Assembly (NCBI GenBank): GCA_964418595.1
Contig: CAYQMF010000006.1
Span: 1 to 64,000 of the forward strand
DNA: 64,000 nucleotides
Origin: CAYQMF01 sp964418595
GTDB lineage: Bacteria; Planctomycetota; UBA1135; UBA2386
Direction: 5' to 3'
Numbering within the stretch: the stretch's first letter is position 1; each line of letters begins with the position of its first letter. The position numbers and the translations under genes are program-made. Under the pieces are notes generated by a model that was not told the DNA's origin, searched no databases, and was given only the letters and a program-made list of their open reading frames with translations. This document shows, piece by piece, positions 33,241-42,618 of the stretch.

Positions 33241-36225
33241 ATGCAACACCTTCCAGTGTGTGCCGCCCTCCTGTGCGGCGCCCTCGCGTTCGTCCCCGCC
33301 TGCAGTCGTGGCGGCGTCGCCGGCAATCCGGCGAACCGCGGCGACTTCAAGGTCACCCTGGTCAGCACCGGCACCGGGCAGATCCATCCGCCGCGGGTGC
33401 GCCGCCTCGACGAGATCGGCAATCCGACGAACACCGTCGTCGATGTCGAGACCAGCGCGGTCCTGCACGCGCACGCCACGCCCGGCAACCCGATCCTGCC
33501 GATCGCCACGTTCGCGCCCGAAGCGCTGCTGCCCGACGGCGCGCCGGGCAACCACTTCTTCCTCGTGCGCTTCAGCCACGAACTCGCCGTCGGCTCGATC
33601 CTCAGCGCCGACCTCGCCGACAGCACGAACTCCGGCCTCACCACCGCGGTCGCGCTGCTCGCCTACGACCCGATCACGGAGGCCACGTCCGTCTTGAAGG
33701 GGCGCGGCTTCGTCGGCGGCGTCACCATGGCGCGCAGAGGCGATCGCCTGGTGCCGGTGCGCGCCGCGGCCGCCGCAGGCGACGACGTACGCGTGGTCGC
33801 GCCGGAGGGCGCGGGCTTCCCGCTGGGCTTCAGTGGGGCGGCCGACCTCGTTGCGCCGAACTCGTTCGTGTTCGTCGCCGACTCCGACGGCGACCTGCGC
33901 ACCCTCGAGACCTTCCCCGCCGACAAGCTGCTGCGCCTCGTCGTCGACCGCGCGGTGTTCGATTCGGAGGGCCACGTCCTCGAGGAGGCCATGTGCACGG
34001 CGACCACCGTCGGGCCCGACCCGAGTCCCCCCGACGTGCTCGGCTTCACGACCCCGGGGTCGCTCGGGATCTCGCCGGGTGACGGCGCACGCGACGTCGA
34101 CCCGCGCACCGGCATCGTCATCCGTTTCAACAAGCCGGTGCAGCCCGCCGACGTGGGGGCCTTCTTCGACACCCGCGATCTGACGCCGCCCACGCGCGGC
34201 GTGTCGATCGCCGTGCAGAGCGGACCAGACCAGTACCCCGTCCTCTACTACGCCGACCCGTTCGCCCCCGGTGACCTCTGCAACTACCTGGTGCGGCCCG
34301 CGTGGCAGTTGCCGGGCGGCGCAGAGTTCACGATCCGTGTCGCCGTGCAGGGCGCGCACGTGCGCGGCGTGGCGGACGTGAACCAGACGCTGGGCCACGA
34401 CGCGATGGTGTCGTTCAGCACGGGCCCGGGCGCGGGGATCGTGAATGCCCCCGTCGCGCCGGAGGCGATCTACGTGGGCATGGGCGGAGCCGAGCCCGGC
34501 GTTGCGCTCATCGATCTCAACGGCTTCGGGCAGGGCTCGGGTGACCCGGCCATCTCGCGCTGGCCGCTCAACCCCAACATCGGCCAGATCGACGTCGACC
34601 CGCCGCTGGCCGCGGATCCCGGCCGCAGCGCCGTGATCGGCGGCGGCGCCGGTGCGTTGACGCTGACCCAGGACTCGCGGGGACGCACGCGTCTGCTCGA
34701 CAAGAGCCTGGTCGGGACGGTGGGGGACATCCAGCTCGGCGCCCCGCTCGATCTCGTGTTCAACGACGAGGCCCGCAACCGGCTCGCCACGCGCGCCAAC
34801 CAGGTGAACCCGATCACGCAGGTCGTGGCCCCGGGCAACAACATCACGACGCCGCCGCACCCCAACCCGCCGCGCCTCGACCTCGCCAACCCCGCGGCGC
34901 CGGAGCGCGGGATCTTCGGCGAGCGGCCGACGCGGACAAGTTCGTTCGGGACCACCGCCAACGTGGTCGTGACCTCGCCGCCGTGCGCACGTTCGCCGCG
35001 CAACCTCCTGGTCGCGGGCAATCCGTTCGCCAACGAACGCAGCCAGGTGGGCGTGTTCGGCGGCGTGGTGCAGGGCGTGTTCAACGGCCCGCAGCCCATC
35101 CCGCCGTCGCCCCCGGTTGCGACGCCGTACTGTCCCTTCACCGCGCGCCAGCAGATCGGCCACTTCCTGTACGTGCTCGACCGCGACAACCGGCAAGTGC
35201 TCGTGGTGAACAGCAACCGGTTCACGATCCTCGACACGCTGCGCTTCACCGATCCCCTGGACATGGCGGTGTCGCCCAACCTGCGTCGGCTCGCGGTCTC
35301 GAACTTCGCGTCGTCGACGGTGGCGATCGTCGACATCGACCCGACCAGCCCGCGGTTCCATCAGGTGATCGCCGAGGCCCGCGTCGCACGCGGCCCGACG
35401 AACGTGGTGTGGCAGCCCGACGGCGAGGACATCCTCGTCGTCAGCCCGGCGGCCAATGCCGTGACCGTGCTGGGCGGCCTCGACTTCCAGCCGCGGCGGG
35501 AGCTGGCCGGGTTCGTGAGCGCGCCCGTGGACGTGGTGGCGACGGAGCGCTTCGCGACGTCGGGCAACGGCAGCGGCGTGTACTACGCCTACATCCTCAA
35601 CGGCAACGGGACGGTGGCCGTGTACGAGTCGGGCCCCGACGGCGTGAACGGGTTCGGCTTCAACGACGTGGTGGGGCTCGTGCAAGGCGTGACGTTCGCG
35701 CGCGCGACGAAGCTGCTCTACGACATCGGTGCGCCGATGAGCGGAGTGTTCGTGGCGCACGTCGACGAACGGGGCGTCGGGCAGGTCTCGCGCCTGGGGC
35801 TGACGGCCACGCCGACCGGCGTGCAGGCGCTCCAGCAGAACCAGGGTGGCAACCTGCTGCCGCCGACCTTCCGCCAGAAGGTGTGGTCCGTGACGCAGCG
35901 GTTCGGCGGCGTCAACGCGTCGACGCCGGTGCGCGACGCGCTCAGCGGCAACGCGCCGGTCGACCTCGCCCTCGACGAGATCCACAACGTCGGCGCGCTG
36001 TCGGACCAGGTGACGGCCTTCAACCAGGGGGTCCAGCCGCCGCCGATGGGGCACTCCGGCAAGGGCGTGCTGAAGGGCGCGCAGCGGGCGTTCACCCCGC
36101 GCCTCCTCTTCGTGGCCCTCGGTGACACCGGACGCGTCGACGTGTTCCAGGTGGACAGCGGCCAGCGGCTGGCCAGCCTGTCGGCCCCGGGGGTGCGGGT
36201 GCTCGCCAGCTACTGGCGCAACTGA
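33241..36225 (+). CDS. giant lipoprotein, Ig-like and YVTN-propeller type (copy 1)
   Basis: Protein of 994 residues starting MQHLPVCAALLCGALAFVPAC, a lipoprotein signal. An Ig-like Big_5 segment is visible near residues 275-370 (DPRTGIVIRFNKPVQPADV). From ~635 there are YVTN-like propeller repeats (FLYVLDRDNRQVLVV, AVSPNLRRLAVSNFASSTV, VVWQPDGEDILVVSP). A third, intervening domain around 395-560 has GGAEPGVALIDLNGFGQG, which I do not recognise. It is the first of two tandem paralogues that align along their whole lengths, including the C-terminal SYWRN/NYWRQ end. The likely location is an outer face of the envelope. The ATG at 33241 is fixed by the signal peptide. Confidence 0.85.
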   Translation: MQHLPVCAALLCGALAFVPACSRGGVAGNPANRGDFKVTLVSTGTGQIHPPRVRRLDEIGNPTNTVVDVETSAVLHAHATPGNPILPIATFAPEALLPDGAPGNHFFLVRFSHELAVGSILSADLADSTNSGLTTAVALLAYDPITEATSVLKGRGFVGGVTMARRGDRLVPVRAAAAAGDDVRVVAPEGAGFPLGFSGAADLVAPNSFVFVADSDGDLRTLETFPADKLLRLVVDRAVFDSEGHVLEEAMCTATTVGPDPSPPDVLGFTTPGSLGISPGDGARDVDPRTGIVIRFNKPVQPADVGAFFDTRDLTPPTRGVSIAVQSGPDQYPVLYYADPFAPGDLCNYLVRPAWQLPGGAEFTIRVAVQGAHVRGVADVNQTLGHDAMVSFSTGPGAGIVNAPVAPEAIYVGMGGAEPGVALIDLNGFGQGSGDPAISRWPLNPNIGQIDVDPPLAADPGRSAVIGGGAGALTLTQDSRGRTRLLDKSLVGTVGDIQLGAPLDLVFNDEARNRLATRANQVNPITQVVAPGNNITTPPHPNPPRLDLANPAAPERGIFGERPTRTSSFGTTANVVVTSPPCARSPRNLLVAGNPFANERSQVGVFGGVVQGVFNGPQPIPPSPPVATPYCPFTARQQIGHFLYVLDRDNRQVLVVNSNRFTILDTLRFTDPLDMAVSPNLRRLAVSNFASSTVAIVDIDPTSPRFHQVIAEARVARGPTNVVWQPDGEDILVVSPAANAVTVLGGLDFQPRRELAGFVSAPVDVVATERFATSGNGSGVYYAYILNGNGTVAVYESGPDGVNGFGFNDVVGLVQGVTFARATKLLYDIGAPMSGVFVAHVDERGVGQVSRLGLTATPTGVQALQQNQGGNLLPPTFRQKVWSVTQRFGGVNASTPVRDALSGNAPVDLALDEIHNVGALSDQVTAFNQGVQPPPMGHSGKGVLKGAQRAFTPRLLFVALGDTGRVDVFQVDSGQRLASLSAPGVRVLASYWRN

Positions 36226-36408
36226 GACGCCCCTGCGAGCGGCGCGTGCGGCGGGACCGCGGAACTTCACCCCGAGTCGTGCGCGCGCCCCGGGGGTTGC
36301 GCTCGGCGCGGGTCACTTCGGATTCGGTGCACCCGACCTCGACGTGGCACCTCTGCCGCGACCCGCTCCGGATCCGGCCGCCACATCGGTGGAATGATGA
36401 CGCGGCTG
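36226..36408. other. intergenic region between tandem paralogues, no gene seen
   Basis: Part of a 271-base spacer. No open frame resembles a protein, and I detect no strong inverted repeat. The remaining bases towards 36496 hold a possible promoter listed separately. Confidence 0.4.
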
Positions 36409-36436
36409 TTGTCTGCGGGGGGCGGCGGAGTAAGTT
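36409..36436 (+). promoter_or_regulatory. possible sigma70-like promoter
   Basis: TTGTCT (36409-36414) and TAAGTT (36431-36436) are separated by 16 bases and lie 60 bases before the ATG of the second giant lipoprotein. In otherwise GC-rich DNA these AT-containing hexamers stand out, but each differs from consensus and no transcript data exist. Confidence 0.3.
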
Positions 36437-36496
36437 CCTCCGACCGCACACTCCAAGGCGACCCCTCCCTCGGGTCCGCTCAACCCTGCTGGCATC

Positions 36497-39400
36497 ATGA
36501 CTTACCGACTCCTCCACGCGCTCGCGGGCTTCGGCGTCCTCTCCATCACCGGCTGTGCACTCCTGCTCTCCGGATGTGCCGGCGGCTCCAAGGGTGACCC
36601 GGGGAACCGTGGCGACTTCAAGGTCACCTTGATGTCCACCGGGTCCGGGCAGATCTTCCCGTACCGGATCCGCACCGTCGACTCGTTCGGCAACCCGACG
36701 AACAACATCGTCAACATCGAGGACCAGGCGGGGCTCGCGGCGAACGCGAACACGAACAACCCGCTGTTGCCGATCGCGACCTTCGGGACGACGGCGACGC
36801 TGCCCAACGGTTCGCCGGGGAACCACTTCCTGCTGGTGCGCTTCAGCCACAAGCTGGATGTGCGCTCGATCCTCAGCGACGACATCGCCAACTCGACGAA
36901 CTCGGGCCTGACGACGGCGATCAGCCTGCTCAACTACGACCCCGTCACGGAGTCGACGACGGTGCTGCGTGGCGTGGGCTTCGTCGGGGGCTACACGTTC
37001 GTCAACCGCGGTGGCCAGCTCACGCTCGTGCAGGCGGTCAAGAAGAACGGCTCCACGCTGCAGGTGCTTCCGAACGTGCCGGAGGCCAACGGCTTCCCGG
37101 TGGGCTTCACGGGTGACACCGACCTCGTCGAGCCGAACTCGTTCGTGTTCGTCGCCGACACCAACAACGACGGCCTCGTGAACCTGGACGTGTTCCCCAA
37201 CACCGCGCTGCTGCGCATGGACGTGCGCAACGCGGTGAAGGACACGGAGGGCCACGTGCTCGAGCAGGAGGTCTGCACCGCGACCACCGTGGGCGCCGAC
37301 CTCAACAACCCGGACGTCCTCGGCTTCTCCGGCCTGCGTCCCCTGGACATCACGCCGGCGAACGGCCAGACCAACGTCGACCCGCGCACCTCCGTGGTGA
37401 TCCGGTTCAACAAGCCGGTGCAGCCGATCGACGTCGGCACGTTCCTCAGCTCCACGAACCTCACGCCCGCGACCCGTGGCGTGTCGATCACGGTGAAGAA
37501 CGGTCCGAACACGTTCCCCGTGCTCTACTACGCCGACCCGCTCAGCGTCGGCGACATGTGCAACTACCGCGTCCGGCCGGCGTGGCAGCTTCCGGGCGGC
37601 CCTGAGTTCGAGATCACGGTCGCGGTCCAGAACGACCGCGTCCGCGGCATCGCGGACGTGACGAAGACGCTGACCGCGACGGTGACGTCGGTGTTCACCA
37701 CGAGTCTCGGCCCGGGCATCGTCAACGCTCCGGTCGCACCCGAGGCGATCTATGTCGGCATCGGCGGCGCCGAACCGGGCGTGTCCGTCATCGACCTCAA
37801 CGGCTTCGGCCAGGGCACGGGGGACGTCGCGCTGTCGCGGTGGCCGCTCAACCCCAACATCGGCCAGACCGACGTCGATCCGCCGCTGTCTGCCGATCCG
37901 AACCGCAGCCCGGTCATCGGCGGCGGTGCCGGCGTGCTCACGCTCACCCAGGACAGCCGCGGCAACACGCGGTTGCTCGATCGCTCCGTGGTCGGCACGG
38001 TCGGCGACATCCAGATCGGGTGCCCGCTCGACCTCGTCTTCAACGACGAGTCGCGCAACCGTTACGCCACCAAGGCCAACCAGCTGAACCCGATCACGCG
38101 GTTCCAGATGGCCGGCAACAACATCACCTCGCCGCCGCACCCCAATCCTCCTCGGCTCGAGCTCGGCAACCCGCCGGCGCCGGAGCGCGGGATCTTCGGC
38201 GAGCGGCCGACGCGCACCTCCTCGAGCGGCACGCCCAACGGCGGCATCACGGTCACCGTCCCGCCGTGCGTCGCGTCGCCGCTGAACCTCCTGGTGCGCG
38301 GCAACCCGTTCGCGTCGGAGCGGTCGCAGGTCGGCATCTACGGCAACCTCGTCGAGGGCACGTTCAGCGGCCCGCAGCCGATCCCGCCGTCCCCGCCCGT
38401 GGCGACGCCGTTCTGCCCGTTCCACCAGCGGCAGCAGATCGGGCACTTCCTCTACGTGCTCGACCGTGACAACCGTCAGGTGCTGGTCGTGAACAGCAAC
38501 CGCTTCACGATCCTCGACACGATCCGGATGACGGATCCGATCGACATGTCGATCTCGCCGAACCTGCGGCGGCTCGCGGTGTCGAACTTCTCGTCGTCGA
38601 CGGTCGCCATCGTCGACATCAACCCGCTGAGCCCGACCTTCCACACCATCATCGCGGAGTCGCGCGTGTCGCGCGGCCCCACGACCGTGGTCTGGCAGCC
38701 GGACGGCGAGGACATCCTGGTCGTCAGCACGCCGTCGAACGCCGTCACGATCCTGAACGGGCTCGACTTCGCGCCGCGGCGGACCATCGCCGGCTTCCTC
38801 AACAACCCGGTCGACATCGCGGTGAGCGAGCGGTACCAGACGACCGGCAACACGAGCCAGATCTACTACGCCTACGTGCTCAACGCGAACGGCTCGATCG
38901 CGGTGTACGAGTCCGGCCCGGACGGCGTCAACGGCATCGGCTTCAACGACGTCGTCGGCATCGTGCAGGGCGTGTCGTTCAACCGCGCCACGCGCGTGAT
39001 CAACGACCTGACCGTGCCGCTGAGCGCCGTGATGGTGGCTCACGTCGACGAGAACGGCTCCGGCCAGATCTCGCGGTTGGAGCTCACCTCCACGCCGCAG
39101 GGCGCGCAGCAGATCCAGCAGAACTCCGGTGGTTTCCTCCTGCCGCCGACGTTCCGCCAGAAGGAGTGGACCGTGACGCAGCGCATCGGTGGCCTCAACC
39201 CCACCACGCCGCGCCGCGATCAGCTCTCCGGCAACGCCGCCGTCGACGTGTGCTTCGACGACATGATCAACAGCGGCGCGGCCGCCGACCAGATCACGCC
39301 CTACAACAACAAGTTCCAACAGCCGCCGTCGGGTCACTCCGGCAAGGGCAACGTCAAGGTCACGAACCTGCTGCCGGGTCGCCCGGTGCAGCCGAAGCTG

Positions 39401-39520
39401 ATGTTCATCGCGCTCCAGGACGTGGGTCGCGTCGACGTGTTCGAAGTCGACTCCGGGATCAAGGTGAAGACCCTGGTCATCCCGGGCGCGCGCATCGTCA
39501 CGAACTACTGGCGCCAATAG
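36497..39520 (+). CDS. giant lipoprotein, Ig-like and YVTN-propeller type (copy 2)
   Basis: Paralogue of the preceding gene, 1007 residues, with the same order: lipoprotein signal (two candidate lipoboxes, ITGC and LLSGC), a GNRGDFKVTLMSTGSGQ opening, the Big_5 segment (DPRTSVVIRFNKPVQPIDV), the unrecognised GGAEPGVSVIDLNGFGQG domain and the YVTN propeller. Its composition has more Asn, Thr and Ser than copy 1. Preserved full-length alignment implies an old tandem duplication followed by selection on both. A 15-bp terminator hairpin follows the stop. Function unknown; binding or adhesion at the cell surface is only a guess. Confidence 0.85.
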   Translation: MTYRLLHALAGFGVLSITGCALLLSGCAGGSKGDPGNRGDFKVTLMSTGSGQIFPYRIRTVDSFGNPTNNIVNIEDQAGLAANANTNNPLLPIATFGTTATLPNGSPGNHFLLVRFSHKLDVRSILSDDIANSTNSGLTTAISLLNYDPVTESTTVLRGVGFVGGYTFVNRGGQLTLVQAVKKNGSTLQVLPNVPEANGFPVGFTGDTDLVEPNSFVFVADTNNDGLVNLDVFPNTALLRMDVRNAVKDTEGHVLEQEVCTATTVGADLNNPDVLGFSGLRPLDITPANGQTNVDPRTSVVIRFNKPVQPIDVGTFLSSTNLTPATRGVSITVKNGPNTFPVLYYADPLSVGDMCNYRVRPAWQLPGGPEFEITVAVQNDRVRGIADVTKTLTATVTSVFTTSLGPGIVNAPVAPEAIYVGIGGAEPGVSVIDLNGFGQGTGDVALSRWPLNPNIGQTDVDPPLSADPNRSPVIGGGAGVLTLTQDSRGNTRLLDRSVVGTVGDIQIGCPLDLVFNDESRNRYATKANQLNPITRFQMAGNNITSPPHPNPPRLELGNPPAPERGIFGERPTRTSSSGTPNGGITVTVPPCVASPLNLLVRGNPFASERSQVGIYGNLVEGTFSGPQPIPPSPPVATPFCPFHQRQQIGHFLYVLDRDNRQVLVVNSNRFTILDTIRMTDPIDMSISPNLRRLAVSNFSSSTVAIVDINPLSPTFHTIIAESRVSRGPTTVVWQPDGEDILVVSTPSNAVTILNGLDFAPRRTIAGFLNNPVDIAVSERYQTTGNTSQIYYAYVLNANGSIAVYESGPDGVNGIGFNDVVGIVQGVSFNRATRVINDLTVPLSAVMVAHVDENGSGQISRLELTSTPQGAQQIQQNSGGFLLPPTFRQKEWTVTQRIGGLNPTTPRRDQLSGNAAVDVCFDDMINSGAAADQITPYNNKFQQPPSGHSGKGNVKVTNLLPGRPVQPKLMFIALQDVGRVDVFEVDSGIKVKTLVIPGARIVTNYWRQ

Positions 39521-39558
39521 GGCCGGATCCCAACGGCCCGGACACGGGTTGCGTTTGG

Positions 39559-39600
39559 CGCGGCCGGTGATGCCTGTGGCATCACCGGCCGCGTGTGTTT
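39559..39600 (+). terminator. rho-independent terminator
   Basis: Perfect 15-base arms (39560-39574 / 39578-39592) around a TGT loop, extendable by one or two pairs, followed by GTGTGTTT. It begins 39 bases after the stop of the second giant lipoprotein. This is the best terminator in the window and separates that gene from menG. Confidence 0.75.
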
Positions 39601-39641
39601 CCGGGGCGGCCCCGCCGGCCCCGCGGCGTATGGTGCTTGCG

Positions 39642-40331
39642 ATGCCGGATCCGACCGTCGTCCAGCGCATGTTCGGCAAGATCGCCGGCCGCTACGACCT
39701 GACCAACGACGTGCTGTCGCTGGGGATCCACCGGCGGTGGCGACGGCGGCTCGTGCGGCGCGCTGCCGTCGGTCCAGGCGTGCGCGCCCTCGATGTCTGT
39801 TGTGGCACCGGTGACCTCGCGTTTGCGCTTCGCGATGCCGGCGCCGCGGTGATCGGCGCCGACTTCTGCGCGCCGATGGTGGCTGCGGCCGCGCGCAAGG
39901 GCGGCCGCGGCACGCCTGTGGCGTTCCTGGTGGGAGATACCCTGCGGCTGCCCTTCGCGGACGCGACGTTCGATCTCGCGACCGTCGCCTTCGGGATCCG
40001 CAACGTCGCCGATCCGCGCGCGGGCCTCGCGGAGATGGCGCGCGTGTGCCGGCCGGGTGGGCGCGTGTTCGTGCTCGAGTTCTGCCACCCGCGGGTGCCG
40101 CTGGTCGGCGCCGCGTACCGCGTGTACTTCCGCGACGTGCTGCCGCGCCTCGGCGCGCTGGTCTCCGGCGATCGCAGCGGCGCCTACCGCTACCTGCAGC
40201 AGTCGGTCGATGCGTTTCCGGAGCGGGAGGCGTTCCTGCAGACGATGCACGCGGCCGGCCTCGTCGACGCGAGCTTCGAGCTGGTGTCGTGCGGGATCGC
40301 GGCGATCTACGCGGGGCGCGTGCCCGCGTGA
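39642..40331 (+). CDS. menG: demethylmenaquinone (UbiE/MenG-type) methyltransferase
   Basis: Adds the final ring methyl group in menaquinone (or ubiquinone) synthesis, 229 residues. Signatures are VQRMFGKIAGRYDLTND, LDVCCGTGDLAF (SAM motif I), LPFADATFDLATVAFGIRN and RPGGRVFVLEFCHP. An ATG at 39630 is an equally open start. Downstream genes ubiX and ubiA support a quinone cluster. In the futalosine pathway of menaquinone synthesis the same three activities are needed, but the early mqn genes are not in the window. It overlaps the CPBP gene by GTGA. Confidence 0.93.
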   Translation: MPDPTVVQRMFGKIAGRYDLTNDVLSLGIHRRWRRRLVRRAAVGPGVRALDVCCGTGDLAFALRDAGAAVIGADFCAPMVAAAARKGGRGTPVAFLVGDTLRLPFADATFDLATVAFGIRNVADPRAGLAEMARVCRPGGRVFVLEFCHPRVPLVGAAYRVYFRDVLPRLGALVSGDRSGAYRYLQQSVDAFPEREAFLQTMHAAGLVDASFELVSCGIAAIYAGRVPA

Positions 40332-41080
40332 AGAAGCGCACGCCGCGGCGGAGTGCTCGGCCTCGCGCAGCGGCCGGCACCGGCTACTTCGCGTGGTCGC
40401 GCGACCCCGCGGTGAGCCTGTTCTCGGTGTTGCCGCTCTGGCTGCTGTACGAAGGTCTGCGCTTGTTGCTCACCCCCGAGGAGCACAACGGTGCGGAGGC
40501 ACTCATGGCGCAGAGCATCGGGGCGCTGGGGCCGCGTGCCCTGCCGCTGCTGCGCCTCACCCTGGCCGCCACGGTCCTCGTCGCGGCGTGGTCGCTCTGG
40601 CAGCGACGGATCCCGTGGGGGCGGGTCGCCGTGGTCGTCGCGCTCGAAGGCGTCGTCTACGGTCTCCTGCTCGGACCGCTGTCGACGGTGCTCGCGTCGT
40701 CGTCGCATCGCTTCCTCGGCGCGGCACCGGCCGGCGACCTGGTGGCCGATCTCGTGGCGTCGCTCGGGGCCGGAATCTTCGAGGAACTCGTGTTCCGCCT
40801 GGCGCTGGTGTCGGTCCTCTGCCTGCTGCTGGCCCGCATGTGCGATGCCCTGAAGATCTCGCGCCTGCCTGCCCTGTTGATCGCGGTGCTGGTGAGCGCG
40901 GTCGTGTTCTCGGCCTTCCACCATCTGGGCGCCGGTGCGCCGGCCTTCGAGCGCGGCGTGTTCGTGTTCCGGGCGGCGGCCGGCGTGTTGCTCGGGCTGT
41001 TGTTCGTGGTCCGGGGCTTCGGCGTCGTCGTCTACACGCACACCGCCTACGACGTGCACTACTACCTCACGCACCCGTAG
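40328..41080 (+). CDS. CPBP-family intramembrane metalloprotease
   Basis: Polytopic membrane protein of 250 residues with about seven hydrophobic segments. The glutamate motif is FEELVFR near residue 156, followed by VFSAFHHLG (catalytic-type His pair) and a final HTAYDVHY with an Asp/His, matching the CAAX-prenyl protease 2/bacteriocin-processing (CPBP, Abi) family. The substrate is not predictable. It sits between menG and ubiX within a quinone cluster; overlap with menG (GTG start inside the stop) indicates coupling. It may simply ride along, as these genes are often inserted in operons. Confidence 0.9.
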   Translation: MKKRTPRRSARPRAAAGTGYFAWSRDPAVSLFSVLPLWLLYEGLRLLLTPEEHNGAEALMAQSIGALGPRALPLLRLTLAATVLVAAWSLWQRRIPWGRVAVVVALEGVVYGLLLGPLSTVLASSSHRFLGAAPAGDLVADLVASLGAGIFEELVFRLALVSVLCLLLARMCDALKISRLPALLIAVLVSAVVFSAFHHLGAGAPAFERGVFVFRAAAGVLLGLLFVVRGFGVVVYTHTAYDVHYYLTHP

Positions 41081-41115
41081 CGAGCGACCCCGGCGCCGGA
41101 GTAGCCTCGCGCCCG

Positions 41116-41757
41116 ATGACAGATGTGCGCACGTTCGCGGTCGGATTCTGCGGCGGGTCTGGCATCGCGTACGGTCTCCGCCTCGTCGAGATCCTGCTCC
41201 GGGTCGGGCACGCCGTCGAGCTGGTGGCGACGCGGGCCGCCGAGCGGGTCCTGCAGCACGAGGCGGGCGTGCCGGCGGCGCAGGTACGTGACGTCGCCGG
41301 CCTGTTCCCGGTCGACTTCCGCACCCGGCTCCGCGTCCACGCCATCGACGCCGTCGAGTCCGCGCCCGCCAGCGGCAGCGCCGCCATCGCCGCCACGATC
41401 CTCTGCCCGTGCAGCATGGGCACGCTCGCGCGCGTGGCGCACGGCTTCAGCACCAACCTCATCGAACGCATGGCCGACGTGGCGCTGAAGGAGAAGCGAT
41501 CGCTGATCGTCGTGCCGCGCGAGACGCCGCTCTCGGTGATCCACCTGCGCAACATGCTCCTCCTCGCCGAGGCCGGCGCGGTGGTCCTGCCCGCGATGCC
41601 CGGCTACTACCATCGCCCGCAGACCGTGGCCGACCTCGTCGACTTCGTGGTGGCGAAGGTCCTCGATCGCGTCGGCGTCGGCCACGACATCGTCCGACGC
41701 TGGCAGACCCCGCCCCCGGCATCGGCCTCGCCGTGGTGCGAAGGCGAGGAGGCCTAG
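41116..41757 (+). CDS. ubiX: flavin prenyltransferase UbiX-type (possible MqnM)
   Basis: Makes prenylated FMN, the cofactor of UbiD-type decarboxylases, in 213 residues. It shows the N-terminal GFCGGSGIAYG (usually GASG), CPCSMGTLARVAHGFSTNLI, the basic VALKEKRSLIVVPRETPLSVI stretch (shown here partly: EKRSLIVVPRE) and GAVVLPAMPGYYHRP. It is about 20 residues longer than typical at the C-terminus. Its stop TAG shares a base with the GTG of ubiA, with GAGGAGG ahead. In futalosine menaquinone clusters the homologous gene is called mqnM; a UbiD partner is not visible here. Confidence 0.93.
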   Translation: MTDVRTFAVGFCGGSGIAYGLRLVEILLRVGHAVELVATRAAERVLQHEAGVPAAQVRDVAGLFPVDFRTRLRVHAIDAVESAPASGSAAIAATILCPCSMGTLARVAHGFSTNLIERMADVALKEKRSLIVVPRETPLSVIHLRNMLLLAEAGAVVLPAMPGYYHRPQTVADLVDFVVAKVLDRVGVGHDIVRRWQTPPPASASPWCEGEEA

Positions 41758-42614
41758 TGGCGGGCGCGCGCGACTACCTGAGCCTCATCAGGTTCTCGCA
41801 CTCCGTCTTCGCGCTGCCGTTCGGGCTCATCGCGCTCCTGGTGGCGACCGACGGCCGGCCGGGCTTGCGCCTGCTCGCGCTCATCGTCGTGGCCATGGTG
41901 TGCGCGCGTACCGCCGCGATGGCCTACAACCGCGTCGTCGACCGGCACATCGACGCCCAGAACGCGCGCACCGCGGGGCGCGAGATCCCGCGCGGAGTCA
42001 TCGCGCCGGGACGCGCGGTGGCGCTGGTCGTCGTGGCGAGCCTCGGCTTCGTCCTGGCGGCCGGCTCGATCTCGCGGTTGTGTCTCGCCCTTTCCCTCCC
42101 TCTGCTCGCCGTGCTGCTCGGCTACAGCCACGCCAAGCGCTTCACCTCGCTCGTGCACGCGTGGATCGGCGTGGCGCTCGGCCTCGCGCCCCCGGCTGCC
42201 TGGGTCGCCGCGACGGGCAGCATCGACGCCGGGATCGTGCCGTCGCTCTGGCTCGGGCTCGGGGTCACCCTGTGGGTCGCCGGCTTCGACACGCTGTACG
42301 CCTGCCAGGACGCCGGCTTCGATCGGGCGCACGGCTTGCACTCGCTCCCCGCGCGCATCGGGATCGCCGCGGCGATGCGGGTGAGCCAGGGCGCACACCT
42401 GCTGGCGCTGGGGTTGTTCGCGACGTTCGGGGTGACGGCGGGCCTCGGCCTCGTGTACCAACTGGGCGTCGCCTGCGCTGCCGTCTTCCTGTGGCACGAA
42501 CACCGGATCCTGCGCCCCGACGACCTGCGGCGGATCGACGCCGCCTTCTTCACGATGAACGGCCTCGTGGGGCTGGCGATGCTTTCCTGCACCGCGGCCG
42601 ACGTGTACCTCTAA
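41757..42614 (+). CDS. ubiA: UbiA-family prenyltransferase (possible MqnP)
   Basis: Integral membrane enzyme of 285 residues that attaches a polyprenyl tail to an aromatic acid. The first aspartate-rich motif is in AYNRVVDRHIDAQNAR and the second in FDTLYACQDAGFDR. About eight hydrophobic helices follow. The sequence RTAGREIPRG is typical of the UbiA subgroup acting in menaquinone (futalosine) or ubiquinone synthesis. The start is GTG 41757, overlapping the ubiX stop by one base, with a strong GAGGAGG four bases before it. The gene holA follows after four bases. Confidence 0.92.
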   Translation: MAGARDYLSLIRFSHSVFALPFGLIALLVATDGRPGLRLLALIVVAMVCARTAAMAYNRVVDRHIDAQNARTAGREIPRGVIAPGRAVALVVVASLGFVLAAGSISRLCLALSLPLLAVLLGYSHAKRFTSLVHAWIGVALGLAPPAAWVAATGSIDAGIVPSLWLGLGVTLWVAGFDTLYACQDAGFDRAHGLHSLPARIGIAAAMRVSQGAHLLALGLFATFGVTAGLGLVYQLGVACAAVFLWHEHRILRPDDLRRIDAAFFTMNGLVGLAMLSCTAADVYL

Positions 42615-42618
42615 CGGC

